A stretch of DNA of 64,000 nt from Lamellibrachia columna. Taxonomy: Eukaryota; Annelida; Polychaeta; Sabellida; Siboglinidae. The notes under the pieces were generated by a model. That model made no database searches. It saw nothing but the letters and a program-made list of their open reading frames with translations, and was not told the DNA's origin. The translations under genes and the position numbers were made by a program. Below, one piece after another: positions 1 through 11,734 of this stretch (positions are counted from its first letter, which is position 1; every line of letters starts with the position of its first letter). The stretch spans positions 38,860,278-38,924,277 of the forward strand of contig OY759267.1 of the NCBI GenBank assembly GCA_963662155.1, written 5' to 3'.

Positions 1-44
<44 letters not shown>
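1..44. repeat. (AT)n microsatellite at window edge
   Basis: Pure alternating AT, truncated by the window start. Confidence 0.95.
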
Positions 45-47
<3 letters not shown>

Positions 48-560
48 CCAGCCTGACACCGAAAATTTTCAAACACACACAACATGGGGCAGGTTAACAA
101 CCGTTTTTATTTATTTATTTATTTTCAAACATATGAGCCCTAATTATATTATCGGAATTGCAAATTATAAATATTATAAGAATTTTGTTATAACAAACTA
201 ATCATTTCATCCAAATTACCTGTAATATCCACAATTAAGCTAAGAACAACGACCAAAACATAAACATATCAGCATTTTATAATTGTGTTTGTGACCACGA
301 CTTCTGTCTATTTGGGGTCAGACCACAGTATAAAATTGCATTGGTGGCCATGTTAACGTTTTGTCTGACGTGACCACTTCTGTTTTACCCTCATATGTGC
401 TTAAGCGTGAAATGCGATAGTGGCCAGCATGTCGTTGGGGACCGAAAGTGAGCATTTATGGGTAATTATGGACAAATTTGCTTAAAACCAACAGGGCGGA
501 AAACGAGACTAGGGTGCACTATTGTACCAATAAATTTATCATTGCAATAAGGGTAATGTG
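45..560. other. AT-rich intergenic DNA, no gene seen
   Basis: I see no coding frame, splice-bounded exon or recognised repeat in this stretch. It leads into the LINE relic that begins near 560-600. Confidence 0.5.
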
Positions 561-569
561 ATTTCCTAT

Positions 570-1545
570 GATATTGCACACCGAAGAGGATAACTTCCCA
601 ATTCGTCGTGAAGAAGTGGAGGCTGCAGTTAAATCCTTAAAGAAATCAGCTGGAGTTGACAACATACCAGCTGGATTAATACAAATAGGGGGAGAAGCTG
701 TGACTAACATCCTCACAGCAATCTGCAATAAGATCTGACAGACAGGAGATTGGCCTACTCCATGGACCTAATCAATGGTCATCACACTTACAAAAAAGGC
801 AACCTACAATTGTATCAAAACTACCGGACAATCAGCCTCATCAGCCACCTAAGTAAAGTCACGTTGAAGGTCATTCTTAACATACTCAAGCCGCCATCGC
901 TGAAGAACAGGCCGGCTTTCGAGCAGGACACAGTACTACAGAGCAAATATTTTTAACCTGACAATCCTCTGTGAAAAGTACTTGCAACACCTAGAAGATC
1001 TCTTATTGACTTCAAGAAGGCATTTGACAGGGTATGGCATGCAGCCTTATGGGCAACCATGAGGAAATACAACATTGATATCATATTGATATTTGCAGAT
1101 GCTATCGATGGTTTAGCAGGGGATGAACAGGAGCTAGCTGACCTAGTGAGCCGCCTCGACAATACATCTGCATCCTACGGAATGGAAATTAGTGCTGAGA
1201 AAACTAAGCTAATGACCAACAACATCAATGGCATCAACAAGAAGATCACAGTGAATGGACAAAGATTAGAAACAGTGTCCAAGTTCAAGTACCTGGGTTC
1301 AGTTATCGCAGATGAGGGAGCCAAACCTGAGATCATTTCAAGGATTGCCCAGACAACAGCAGAAAGACAGAGGAAGAGGTGGGAGGACAACATCAAAAAG
1401 TGGACAGGCCTGGACTTCTCAGAGACACAGAGGGCGGCAGACGACAGGAAGAAGTGGAGACAGCTGGTTTCAAGGTCATCGGTGGTGCCCAACAACACTA
1501 CGGGTTACGGGATTGATGATGATGATGATGATATTGCAGACGTAA
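570..1545 (+). mobile_element. RTE-like non-LTR retrotransposon relic (reverse transcriptase and C-terminus)
   Basis: Broken reverse transcriptase of a LINE. The first part (about 600-960) reads as the region before the palm, with residues such as SAGVDNIPAGL, interrupted by stops and frame changes. A segment with DFKKAFDRVWHAAL follows near 1010-1050. From 1059 a 196-codon frame gives FADAIDGLAG where LINE enzymes have FADD, then YGMEISAEKTKLM, FKYLGSVI and a tail with RWEDNIKKWTGLDF. The palm segment between the FDRVW motif and FADA is missing (roughly 80 residues compared with the family), and the second catalytic Asp is Ala. The copy ends in a GATGAT run at 1516-1533, typical of the tailing of such elements. 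Dead copy; clade assignment is from recognition only. Confidence 0.75.
1513..1533. repeat. (GAT)n tract at LINE 3' end
   Basis: Short trinucleotide run directly after the LINE coding tail. A similar GAT/ATC run sits beside the LINE tails near 49,345 and 57,185. Confidence 0.85.
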
Positions 1546-1745
1546 GTTTTTTATTGTTTGGTAATTATAAAGACCACCTATATCAAGCCCGTAGCGGGGG
1601 TGTTTCTTACAAAAAGCTAAACTCTAAGGGGTCCGTGAAAGTTGGCTAATTTAGACCCATTTTTTTAAACATAACACCTAAAATGAGATCATATTTGTAT
1701 GATTTAGTTAATGAATCGAGTGCCAAGCGACGCGTAAGCAATTTT
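1534..1745. repeat. Dispersed repeat shared with the palindrome arms
   Basis: The same sequence (GCAGACGTAAG, TAATAAAGACCAC, GGGGTCCG, GGCTAATTTAGACCCAT, TTAATGAATCGA) recurs near 50,110-50,320 and, reversed, near 56,080-56,290. No coding frame. In all three places it lies close to a GAT tract, a 24-bp minisatellite and a LINE tail, so it may be part of one composite element. Confidence 0.7.
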
Positions 1746-1887
1746 TTTAATATATTATCTATCCCATCCAAGTCATATTTTCTGTCATGATTTGCAGGGG
1801 TCGGCGACATGCGGACTTCTTAAAACCAGTTCAAAGCATTCGAAGCTGTGCTCATGAATGTCGCGAAATGTTTGGTCTTGATTGACT

Positions 1888-1996
1888 GGACTACATGTTC
1901 GTGGCCGCGCTGCGTGTTTTATTTGTGGCCGTACTAAGTGTCTTGTTCGTGGCCACGCTGCGTGCTTTATTCGTGGCCGCGCTAAGTGTCTGCGTT
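1888..1996. repeat. 24-bp minisatellite, unit like TTCGTGGCCGTACTAAGTGT
   Basis: About four imperfect units of a GTTCGTGGCCG-containing repeat. The same family appears at 15,226-15,395, 49,712-49,800 (reversed) and 56,655-56,875, each time next to the same LINE tail. Confidence 0.8.
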
Positions 1997-2235
1997 GTGC
2001 CGTTCTGAGCAGATGCTCACAATTCGTGTTCCCAACCATTCCTTGTGTATTCGTGTGGCTCATCCTCTGTCTCTTTTAACGTCAACAATTCGCTCCAATA
2101 TTTCCCATTCCTTTGATGTCTGATGATGTGACCACAAAGTGACAGTTTGTGTTTCTCTATTTCATTGAAGTGTTACTTTTTATTCATTACTCAGTATAGC
2201 TTGTGCGCCATTAAAAACGGACAAATACATTTTAA
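1990..2235 (-). mobile_element. LINE C-terminal tail fragment
   Basis: On the minus strand the sequence matches the better preserved copies at 15,395-15,620 and 49,085-49,370. The motif series is KKHKLSxCGHIIRxEG, then an ILEG-type stretch, then YEHLLRTAQR, the pattern seen at the C-terminus of RTE-type LINE proteins. Short and frameshifted here. It abuts the 24-bp minisatellite on one side and the conserved core of segmental unit 1 on the other. Confidence 0.6.
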
Positions 2236-2239
2236 AAGT

Positions 2240-4560
2240 GCATATGTCTACACAAACGCATCATGCCAGACACAAAATAACGAATGTAATTTTGTGTTCT
2301 GATTTTTCTACATTGTTTAATTAAAGACAACATATATTCTGTTTAATAAATATTGTTTATTTTCCTGTGTCCCGTAAGGTACTTACGATTTCCACCATTT
2401 TGGAAAAGAAATTAAATGTGAAATTGAAAACACGTGGTATTGACACGAAAAGGGGAAAGCACAAGTAGCCGCTTCTCGTCTACTGTTCATCTTGGGTCGT
2501 TACGTTAACAGCACTAGCAAACATGCCCGTCCCCAGGACGGGATAACTTCGTAGTTCATAAGTGACTGTCATGATAGCAATGTTTACCAAATGCCTTAGG
2601 CCAATATGCCATCAATACGCTCGAGATTGTTTAAGGGAACGTCAAACGTATTATCAGAAATAAACGCGTCACGCAGATGCAATACTCGTTGCATGTTCAA
2701 AATGTTGAAGGTCACGTGAATCTAGACCCATGGATACTTATGTTGGTTGTAGACTAGTAGAATATCGTTTTATTGTGTATTGGTCCATGATCGGCGACTT
2801 TGTGAGTGCTTTTTCCTACTATAATTAATATAAACCGCCCATATGGCGCTACGTACTCTCAAACGGTTTACGTAGCGAAGTATTTGCCGCGCGCGGGTGG
2901 TTTCTGCGGTTGTTGGAAGTTGCGTCGGTGAGTGTGTGCGCGTGCGCGCGTGCCTGCGTGCCCAATACCACAATGACCTTTATTCGTGACTCTGCGGTGA
3001 CAAATTTATGGGAACAACACCACTGTGTTTCCTATTAGCTAGTTTATAATAAGAAAGTTGTTATTACGGTGTCTGCAAACTGTTTTTCAGGGGAATGACA
3101 AACACGTAATTGCGCAACGATCTAGAAAACTGCCGATTCAATCAAAGCAGTGCATTACGTTATCGAATAAAACAGGTTGGGAGAATGGGGCTATTTGCCT
3201 ACCAAATACTTCAATTACGGTGAAGGACGTCTGATCTGGCAGTGTACAAATCAGTGTCAATCGCCAACATAAAATAAGATAAATGTGCCAGTTTAAACTG
3301 GCATAAAGACCCAAAACAGGATCTTCTACACTTTCTTTATAAAACAATTTAATTATTTAATCAATTATGATAAATAGTGCAATTTAACACTGCCTATATT
3401 AAAATTCATATTCAGTGATGTAAATGCTTCCAAGTACTATCAATCTCATTTAAATGATACCCTCACTTAAAACAAACACGTAATTGTGCAACAATCTACT
3501 AAACTGCCGCGTCAATTACACCAGTGCATTACGTTGCCCAATATAACATTTGTGGGGGTCTACCTATTAACGTTGTTGGGATATACGTGTCGTAGTCTGG
3601 CAGGCGGACAACGATTGCTTTATGTGTGCATTAAGATTCTGTTGAAACGCCAACCACCTGCGAAGACAGTAAGCGCTCTCTTCGCATGGACTATAGTGAC
3701 AACATCATTGATAAACACGGCAATTCAGTCACTGTGTATTGAAAAGGGCTAGTAGTTGGTGATTTAAACGGCATATAAGGAGGTAGGCAACCAACCGTGT
3801 CTGCAAAACACGTTTATCTCTTCCAAATATAGTACTGTAATCGGGCGATTTATTTTTGAAAGCCATGCACCTCGCACATAATTCCATGTCTGATGTTACT
3901 TTGAAATAAAATATCGCCGATCAATGTTACTTTACCTCCAGAACCTGAGCCGTTTTACCCTTATTTTTGATATTGTTTCCGATAATACTTCGGAAAATAA
4001 TCTGAAGGTAAAGATGACTGTCCGCTTTGACAAAGAGAGAATACCTAACCAAAATTGTGTCCGTTATACACGTTCACCAAGTGTCCACTCATTAGGGTAA
4101 CGTATACGTGGAAATACCTTTGGTATATTGAAAAGCTGTCCGCACATAACAGATGCCCGCTGGCCAGAGGGTGACTATCGTATCATTATCAAGTGGTCAT
4201 TCACAGATCAACGACCATTCCGAATGAACTACTTGGAATCTAACTATAATCGAGCTAGCGTATGTTTGTATGTATGTTAACGTTTTTCTCTTAGACGGCT
4301 TGCCCCTTGGGCGCCAAACTATCAGGGATTAATCTAGGACCCCACGAATGAAACGTATCGCCTACTTGGAATAACTGGTAATATGATTTAAAGAAAAAAT
4401 TAAGGTTTGAAACCACGTGATTGGTTTTTGGTGTCGTCCACCAAAAATAATTAAACAAAACACTCGAGAATAAACAAAATAAACTATGAATGGATACCTC
4501 TTTCTGTTTACATTAACAAAAATGTATTGTTTGGGTAAGAATCGCTTTATAATTGATTCT
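2240..4560. other. Core of segmental unit 1, no intact gene
   Basis: Non-coding or decayed DNA shared with 7,960-10,390, 15,620-17,260 and, reversed, 23,530-24,120. It contains a GC-rich CpG stretch near 2,885-2,965 and an internal duplication (2,975-3,200 against about 3,475-3,560) built around CCTATTAGCT and GTGTCTGCAAACTG. A frame at 4,013-4,280 is the interrupted counterpart of the ORF at 9,794-10,150. Confidence 0.7.
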
Positions 4561-4890
4561 ATGGAAATCTATAGAATTCTATAGAATTCTGCAGAATATA
4601 GTACATTTCCGCATAGAAAAAAACAGAATACCATATATTCTATAGAAATAGTTTATGTCTACTTCAATTTTGCATAGATTTGTATAGAAGTTTATATAAT
4701 TTTATAGAATTCTACAGAGCATAGCAGAATATTGCCCAGAAAACAATAGAAATGACACATTATACTGCTGTGTCCATACAGATCCTGTAGAATATTGTAA
4801 AAAGTACTTAGAATATTCTATTAAAATCTGTAGAATATGTTCTGTATTCTACCAAGTTGTGTCCACAAAGAATCCTATAGTATATTAAAT
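4560..4890. repeat. TATAGAATTC-rich low-complexity tract
   Basis: Many scattered copies of TATAGAAT, CTATAGAATTCTATAG and CAGAATAT within about 300 bp. Several are self-complementary. It is absent from the matching position in unit 2, so it was inserted or expanded in unit 1 only. Confidence 0.6.
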
Positions 4891-5023
4891 AAAACAATTT
4901 TAGATTGTTTTGCTAGCCCTGGTCTCCCCAACAGTAGTTCATTGGTCTATATGTAAAGAAGCCATCTGCTCACTAGAGGCCACCCCCTCACCATAGGTCA
5001 CTTTGCCTTGCAGCAAATAAAGT

Positions 5024-5122
5024 GTGGGTGGGTGGGTGGGTGGGTGGGTATGTGGGTGGGTGGGTGGGTGGGTGGTTGGGTGGGTGGGTGGTTGGGTGGG
5101 TGGGTGGTCGTACGTACGTACG
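5024..5122. repeat. (GGGT)n then (CGTA)n microsatellite
   Basis: About 85 bp of GGGT units with a few GGTT variants, followed by four CGTA units. G-runs of three at regular spacing make the plus strand capable of G-quadruplex formation in principle. Confidence 0.9.
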
Positions 5123-5252
5123 TCGCACGAAATGCGTGAACAACAATTGGTGGCGTGCAGGATGCTTTAATACTTTCATGATTGTTGCTCTCATAACAAA
5201 CATTTAATGTATATGTACAAATGTGTTTAGATGTCGTTAGTTAGTTAGTTAG

Positions 5253-5540
5253 TTAATGCGTATCATCGCTCAGTGGAGTGCGGTGCCTCGACGATAACAA
5301 CGTCGGACTGTCGATCGAGAGGAATGGGGATTCAAGTCCACCTATTGCTGTTTCGAAACATATGCAGTTTTGGTCATCCCATATTGCCTGTGTGTTTTGA
5401 AAGATACATTAAAACCGGTTGGTCCCTTCTATTTGGTATGTATGCCAGGGGACGTACAATATTCCACACATGAGGTACATGTGTAACCTGTCGTGGACCC
5501 ACAGAACTGGTGATCTCTATCTCTAAACTCTCTACATCCA
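5253..5540 (+). mobile_element. tRNA-derived SINE, copy 1
   Basis: It has a polymerase III promoter layout: an A-box-like GCTCAGTGGAGTGCGG near 5,268-5,282 and a B box GGATTCAAGTCC at 5,328-5,339. An unrelated body follows (TTTCGAAACAT, TTAAAACCGGTTGGTCCC). The same element is at 10,628-10,912 and, truncated, at 17,510-17,766. No foldable complete tRNA is present, so this is not a tRNA gene. It sits next to an (AGTT)n run at 5,236-5,255. Confidence 0.75.
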
Positions 5541-5549
5541 AGGTTTGCT

Positions 5550-6372
5550 GTAATCAACTGTTTGCGAATATCACATCAAGCATGAAACGTCAAGCAAACG
5601 TTTTTCTACACAGACCAGTCGACCCTATTGGGTAGCAGCAGTATTGACAAAGTAGCCGTCTATCAAATAGCCAATCATATAATATACTGCTAGGTAACGC
5701 GATAATGTGAACCAGTAGTTGTTGGGAAGCTTCTTCTACCACTAAGGTGTCAACACGTACTTCCAGCGAAAACCGTGAAGCGCGGTTAAGTGAATGTTAT
5801 AATCCAATCAGCTTAACGGAAAATGTAAGTATATACTACACTGCACGTAAACTTCTTTGATATGTAATGACAGAATGCTGTGATTATTATGAAAAACCAC
5901 AATATTTTATACTGCAATGAAATCTTCCCGGCATTACTAAAAAATGTAAAGTACATTGTAATTGATTTCGCAATGTGCATCTATCAAAATATGTTTAAAT
6001 GAACATACTTTCATAGTAACAATAGTAAAATAAAGAATACCCTTTAAATGATAGAACATGACTTTTGATGAAGCTTTCCTCTATTCGGGAGGTATTCAGA
6101 ACAAATGCTTAACTAATATATTACATATAAATGAAAATGAGACTGATACTAATGAACAACACACAATACGTCGGTCCTCTTGTTATGATTTCGACAAATT
6201 TAATGACTGAACTTGAAGAATTCGTAGAAGAACTCCAGAGCATACATTTCAAATTCAGTGTAATATGTTTCTACACAGACCAATCAACCCTACTGGGTAA
6301 CAGCAGTATTGACCAAGTAGATTTAACAAGATTTAACAAGATTGCCATCCCAAACAACAAGTTCCAGATGGC
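5550..6372. other. Linker of segmental unit 1
   Basis: Sequence shared with 10,915-11,735. It is AT-rich with no convincing coding frame. Short phrases such as CCAATCAGCTTAA and TACACTGCACGTAAACTTC also occur in unit 3 (17,925-18,420), where this block is itself duplicated. Confidence 0.65.
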
Positions 6373-7837
6373 AAGTGGACAATGAAGCCATTGGCTTATC
6401 GAGAGTCCAACAATGTTCTCATCTATGTGTAGCCCACCCTCATCAGATATCTGTCAATTCTATTTTTAAACAAATTCACACTACTGGCATTAACACAATC
6501 ATTTGGCAGTTTGTTCCATTCATTTATCACCCTCTGTGAGAAAGAGGTGCCTACACTGCTCCTTAACTAATGCTGCTTTGTGTCCTCTGGTTCTACTGCC
6601 TTCTTTAAGTTTGAAGAACATATTCCTATCAACGTCCTCATAATCGTTCACTATTTTAAACACTTCTATTTGGTCTGCTCTTAGTCTCCTGGTCTCTACT
6701 GTTGTCAAACCACATTTTAATACGCGACTTTTGTAACTAAGGTCTCTCAATTCTGGAATCATTTTAGTTGCTCTTCGTTGTATTCTTTCTAGCTTGTCTA
6801 TGTCCTTTTTACGATACGACCTCCATGCTTGAATACAATATTCTAAATGTGGTCTGACTATTGCTATTGTACAGGGGTACAATTAGCTGTTTCTCCTTAT
6901 ACATGGTAGTTATCCTAATTAGCCCTAGAATGTTTTGATTTATTGCCCTCAAATTTAGTAAATGGAACTGGAAGTGAGCCGATATCTTCTGTGATAAAAA
7001 CTGAGCTGAAATACTCATTCAGGACCTCTGCCATTTGAAACCCGTCTGAAATTATGTTTCCCCTATTGTTTGCTAGTGGTCAGACATTATCTCGAACTTT
7101 CTGTTTACTCCTTACATAAGCATAGAGACTCTTGCTGTAATTTTTTTATATTATCTGCCAATTTTTGTTCAAAGGTTCTTTTAGATTTCAGTTGTAGCTA
7201 GGTTAAGCGCCTCTTTCTAATTTACATAATCTTCATCCTTTCTGGTACGCCTATAAACCCTCCACATAGTTTGCTTAAACATTATTTTTCTAATAGCTTC
7301 TTTTGACAAGTGTTTCTTTATTTTCCTTGGTTTTTTTTTCAAGGAAACAAATTTATCGATGAAACTCTCCAATTTCATATTTTAGAATATTCCAACATTC
7401 AATTGCGGTCTTATTCCTCAGCATGTTATTCCAATCTAGCTTTGCTAAGTATTTTCTCATATCTTTATAGTTACCTTTGTGGAAGTTTCTCCTATACGTT
7501 TTTTTATTTTCACTTTCTGATTTGCGTTGATGTCAATATGTATTTTATTCTGGTCACTGTTACCCAATGGTTCATGTATTTTTACATTGTCCACTAATTC
7601 TTTTTGTGATGATAAAACTACAGATAATACATTTTCTCCCCTGGTTGGTTCTAGCACGTGCTGAGTAAGGAAGCTATCCTGAATTAAAAATAGAAATTTG
7701 TGTCCTCACCCCCTGTACTCTCTAGAGATTTCCATTGTATGTGTCCATGGTTAAAATCTCCCATTATGATACATTCCCCTTTACTAACTTCCTTTATAGC
7801 ATTTTGTATTTTTGTGTTATCCTCTTCGTTTATGCTC
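6373..7837 (-). mobile_element. CR1/L2-like LINE, internally deleted copy
   Basis: Minus-strand remains of a LINE ORF2. The C-terminal part is well preserved at 6,520-6,882 (IVRPHLEYCIQAWRSYRKKD, KLERIQRRATKMIPELR, EVFKIVNDYEDVD). Near 6,900-6,950 it jumps to sequence from before the reverse transcriptase palm, so about 1 kb is missing relative to the copy at 11,735-14,290. The remaining upstream part encodes the end of the endonuclease domain (GECIIMGDFNHGHIQW near 7,750-7,790). The 5' end is cut at 7,837 by the start of unit 2. Not functional. Confidence 0.85.
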
Positions 7838-7965
7838 CAATATTTCCCGTTGAATTCCTTCATGTCTGATGATGTGACCACAAAGTGACAGTTTGTGTTT
7901 CTCTATTTCATTGAAGTGTTGCTTTTTATTCATAACTCAGTACAACTTGTGCGCCATTAAAAACG
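7838..7965 (-). mobile_element. LINE C-terminal tail fragment
   Basis: Same fragment as at 1,990-2,235 and 15,395-15,620 (ends in the CCATTAAAAACGGAC motif), lacking the minisatellite half. It begins exactly at the unit 1/unit 2 junction. Confidence 0.6.
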
Positions 7966-8689
7966 GACAAAGACAAAGTGCATGTGTCTACACAAACGCA
8001 TCAGGACAGACACAAAATGACGAATGTAATTTGGTGTTCTGATATTTCTACTTTGTCTAATTAAAGACAACATATTTTTTTTTAAATATTGTTTATTTTC
8101 CTGTGTCCATTAAGGCATTTACGATTTCCACCATTTTGGAAAAGAAATTAAATGTGAAATTGATAACACATGGTATTGACACGAAAGGGTGAATGCGCAA
8201 GTAGCCGCTTCTCGTCTACTATTCAACTGGGGTCGTTACGATAACATCACTAGCAAATAACTTGGTAGTTCATAAGTGACAGTCATGATAGCAACGTTTA
8301 CAAAATACCTTATGCCAATATACCATCAATACGCTCGAGATTGTTTAAGGGAACGTGTTATCAGAAATAAACGCGTCACGCACGTGATGCAATACTCGTT
8401 GCATGTTCAAAATGTTGAAGGTCACGTGAATTTAGACCCATGGATACTTATGTTGGTTGTAGAATAGTAGAATATTTTTTTATTGTGTATTGGTCCTCGG
8501 TCGGCGACTTCGGGCCAATACGTGAGTGCGTTTTTTCTATTAATTAATATAAACCGCCCATATGGCGCTACGTACTCTCAAACGGTTTACGTAGCGAAGT
8601 ATTTGCCGCGCGCGGGTGGTTTCTGCGGTTGTTGGAAGTTGCGTCGGTGAGTGGGTGCGCGTGCGCGTGCGCGTGCGTGCCCAAAACCA

Positions 8690-9620
8690 CACTAACCTTT
8701 ATTTGTGACTTTGCGGTGAAAAATTTATGGGAAAAACACCACTGTGTTTCCTATTAGCTAGTTTATAATTACGGTGTCTGCAAACTGTTTTTCAGGAGAA
8801 TGACAAAGATGTAATTGTGCAACGATCTAATAATTTGCCGAGTCAATCAAAGCAGTGCATTACGTTGTCGAATAAAACAGGTACAGAGAGGGGGGGGGGG
8901 GCTATTTGTCTACCAGGTACTTCAATTACGGTGAAGGACGTCTGATCTGGCAGAACCCAGTGTATAAATCAGTGTCAATCTCCAACAGAAAATAAGTTAA
9001 ATGTTTAAATATGCCAGTTAAGACTTGCATAAAGACCCATAACAGTATCGTCTACACTTTCTTTATAAAACAATTTAATTATTTAATCAATTATGATAAA
9101 TTGTGCAATTTAAAATTGCCTAAATTAAAATTCATATTCAGTGTTGTATGCGCTTCCAAGTACTATCAATCTCATTTAAATGATATCCTCACTTAAATAA
9201 AAAGGGCCCAATGCCGCCATATCCTTTAATCGTGACAAATTTACGGGGGGAAAACACCAGTGGGTTTCCTATTAGATTGTTTATTAGAACGTTTCCACTG
9301 TGGTGTCTGGAAACTGTTTTGCATGGGAATAACCAAAAAAACACATAATTGTGCATCAATCTACTAAAATGCCATGTCAATTACAGTAGTGTATTACGTT
9401 GCTAAATATAATATTTGCGGGGAGGGGGCTACTTATTGACGTTGTTGGGATGTACGTGTCGTAGTCTGGCAGGCGAGCCACGATTGCTTTGATGTGTGCA
9501 TTACGATTTTGTTGAAACGCCTACCACCTGCGAAGACAATAGGCGCTCTCTTCGTATGGACTATAATGACAACAACGTTGATAAACACGGCAATTCAGTC
9601 ACTGTGTATTGAAATGGGCT
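8690..9620. repeat. Internal tandem duplication inside the unit core
   Basis: Two diverged copies, about 8,695-8,915 and 9,215-9,435, share TTTATGGG/ACACCA(C)TGTGTTTCCTATTAG, GTGTCTG(C/G)AAACTG, ATTGTGCA and TGTATTACGTTG. The same pair exists in unit 3 (16,390-16,590 and 16,815-17,035), so the duplication predates the spread of the units. Confidence 0.7.
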
Positions 9621-9793
9621 AGTATTTGGTGATTTAAACGGCATATAAGGAGGTGGGCAATCGACCGTATTTACTAAACACGTTTAACTCTTCCAAATAT
9701 AGTACTGTATTCGGGCGATTTTATTTTGAAACCCATGGACCCCACACATAATTCCATCTCTGAAGTCATTTTGAAATAAAATATCGGCGATCA

Positions 9794-10150
9794 ATGTTAC
9801 TTTACCTCCAGAAGCTGCGCCGCTTTACCCTTATTTTTAATATTGTTTCCGATAATGTTTCGGAAAATAATCTGAAGATAAAGATGACTGTTAGCTATAA
9901 CGAGGAGAGAACACCTAAACAAAACTGTGTCCGTTGTGCGCGTTCACCAAGTGTCCACTCATTAGAGAAACGTTTACGTGGAAAAAACGTTGGTATATTG
10001 AAAAGCTGTCCGCACATAGCAGATGTCCGCTGGTCAGAGGGGACTATTGTATTCATTATCAAATGGTCATTCACAAATCAACGACAATTCCGAATGAACT
10101 ACTTCGATTCTCACTATAATCGAGCAAGGGTATGTTTGTATGTATGTTAA
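9794..10150 (+). CDS. Open frame of unknown function, repeated in segmental units
   Basis: 118 codons, with an internal Met at 9,884 as an alternative start. The protein has no signal peptide or membrane segment and matches no family I know. The C-terminal 60 residues include GILKSCPHIADVRW, IIKWSFTNQRQFRMNY and a YNRARVCLYVC ending. Unit 1 carries the counterpart (4,013-4,280): there one in-frame stop interrupts it, but the C-terminal half keeps ILKSCPHI, IKWSFT and YNRASVCLYVC, with two small indels that compensate each other. Unit 3 lacks the region. It could be a decayed exon or transposon fragment. I rate active coding as unlikely but worth a substitution test. Confidence 0.3.
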   Translation: MLLYLQKLRRFTLIFNIVSDNVSENNLKIKMTVSYNEERTPKQNCVRCARSPSVHSLEKRLRGKNVGILKSCPHIADVRWSEGTIVFIIKWSFTNQRQFRMNYFDSHYNRARVCLYVC

Positions 10151-10627
10151 CGTTTTCCTCCTAGAAGGCTTGCCCCTCGGGCGCCAAACGTTCAGGGATT
10201 AATCTACGACCCCACGAATGAAACGTAACGTCTACTTGGAATAACTGGTAATATGATTTAAAGAAAAAAAATTAGGTTTGAAGCCACGTGATTGGTTCTT
10301 GGTGTCATCCACATAAAGAATTAAACAAAACGCCCGAGAGTAAACAAAATAAACTATACGTGGGTACGTCTGTCTGTATACATTAACGAAAATGTGTTGT
10401 GTAGGTAAGAATCGCGTTATTATTGATTCGGACGCACACGTTTGGTCGCAGATATTTCCGTGATTAATTTGCATATAACAACGAAAGTTTGATTGTCGAA
10501 ATGCGTGAACAACAATTGGTGACATGTAGGATGCCACTGTGGTATTAATGCTATAATGATTGTTGAACTCATGGAAAACATATAATGTATATGTACAAAA
10601 ATGTATACTTGCCATTAGTTAGCTAAT
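10151..10627. other. Unit 2 core end, no gene
   Basis: Shared with unit 1 (about 4,280-4,545 and 5,100-5,220). The minus strand has a 127-codon open frame without recognisable features; I treat it as chance. Confidence 0.5.
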
Positions 10628-10912
10628 GTGAGTTCTCGCTCAGTGGAGTGCGGTACCTCGACGGTAACAAAGTCGGACTGTCGATCGAGGGTACCAGGGT
10701 TCAAGTCCACCTGATGCTATTTCGAAACATGGGCAGTTTCGTTCATCCTCTATTGCATGTGTGTTTTGAAAGAGACATTAAAACCGGTTGATCCCTTCTA
10801 TCTGGAGTGTATGCCAGGGGAAGTACAGTACTCCACACATGAGGTATATTTGTATCCTGTCGTGGACCCACAGAACTTGTGATCTCTATCTCTAAACTCC
10901 TTACGTCCAATG
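10628..10912 (+). mobile_element. tRNA-derived SINE, copy 2
   Basis: A-box-like GCTCAGTGGAGTGCGG near 10,638-10,652 and B box GGGTTCAAGTCC at 10,698-10,709, then the same non-tRNA body as copy 1. Confidence 0.75.
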
Positions 10913-11734
10913 TTAGCTGTAAGGAACTATTTACGAATATCGCATCAAGCATGAGTAGTTAATCTAAAGTCTTTCTACACTGACCAATCAACCCTATTGG
11001 GTAACAGCAGTGTTGACCAAATCTCCATCTATCAAGTAGCCAATCATAGTATATACTGCTAGGTAACGCGATAATGTGAACCAGTAGTTGTTGGGAAGCT
11101 ACTTCTACCACGTACTTCCAGCGAAAACCGTGATGCGCAGTTAAGTGAATGTTATAATCCAATCAGCTTAACGGAAAATGTAATTATATACTACACTGCA
11201 CGTAAACTTCTTTGATATGTTATGACAGAATGCGGTGAGTATTATGAAAAACCACAATATTTTATACTGCAATGAAATCTTCCCGGCATTACTAAAAAAT
11301 GTAAAGTGCATTGTAATTGATTTCGTAATGTGCATCTATCAAAATATGTTTAAACGAACATACTTTCATAGTAACAATAGTAAAATAAAGAATACCCTTC
11401 AAACTATAGAACATGACTTTTGATGAAGCTTTCCTCTATTCGGGAGGTATTCAGAACAAATGTTTAACTAATATATTACATATAAATGAAAATGACACTG
11501 ACACTAATGAACAACACATAATACGTCGCTCCTCTTGTTATGATTTCGACAAATTTAATTACTGAACTTGAAGCATTCGTAGAACTTCAGAGCATAAATT
11601 TCAAATTCAGTGTAATATGTTTCTACACAGACCAATCAACCCTATTGGGTAACAGCAGTATTGACCAAGTAGATTTAACAAGATTTAACAAGATTGCCAT
11701 CCCAAACAACAAGTTCCAGATGGCAAGTTGACAA

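Larger units (their letters stand above)
2091..7837. repeat. Segmental repeat unit 1
   Basis: First of three diverged head-to-tail copies. It starts at CTCCAATATTTCCC and runs through the core (about 2,240-5,240), a SINE (5,253-5,540), a linker (5,550-6,370) and a reversed CR1/L2-like LINE (6,373-7,837). Copy 2 starts at 7,838 with the same motif, immediately after the LINE is cut. The abrupt junction is what unequal recombination between copies would leave. Confidence 0.8.

Noticed and set aside
5268..5339. tRNA gene
   Set aside because: A and B boxes are present but no cloverleaf with acceptor and anticodon stems could be drawn; the copy continues into a SINE body and is repeated.
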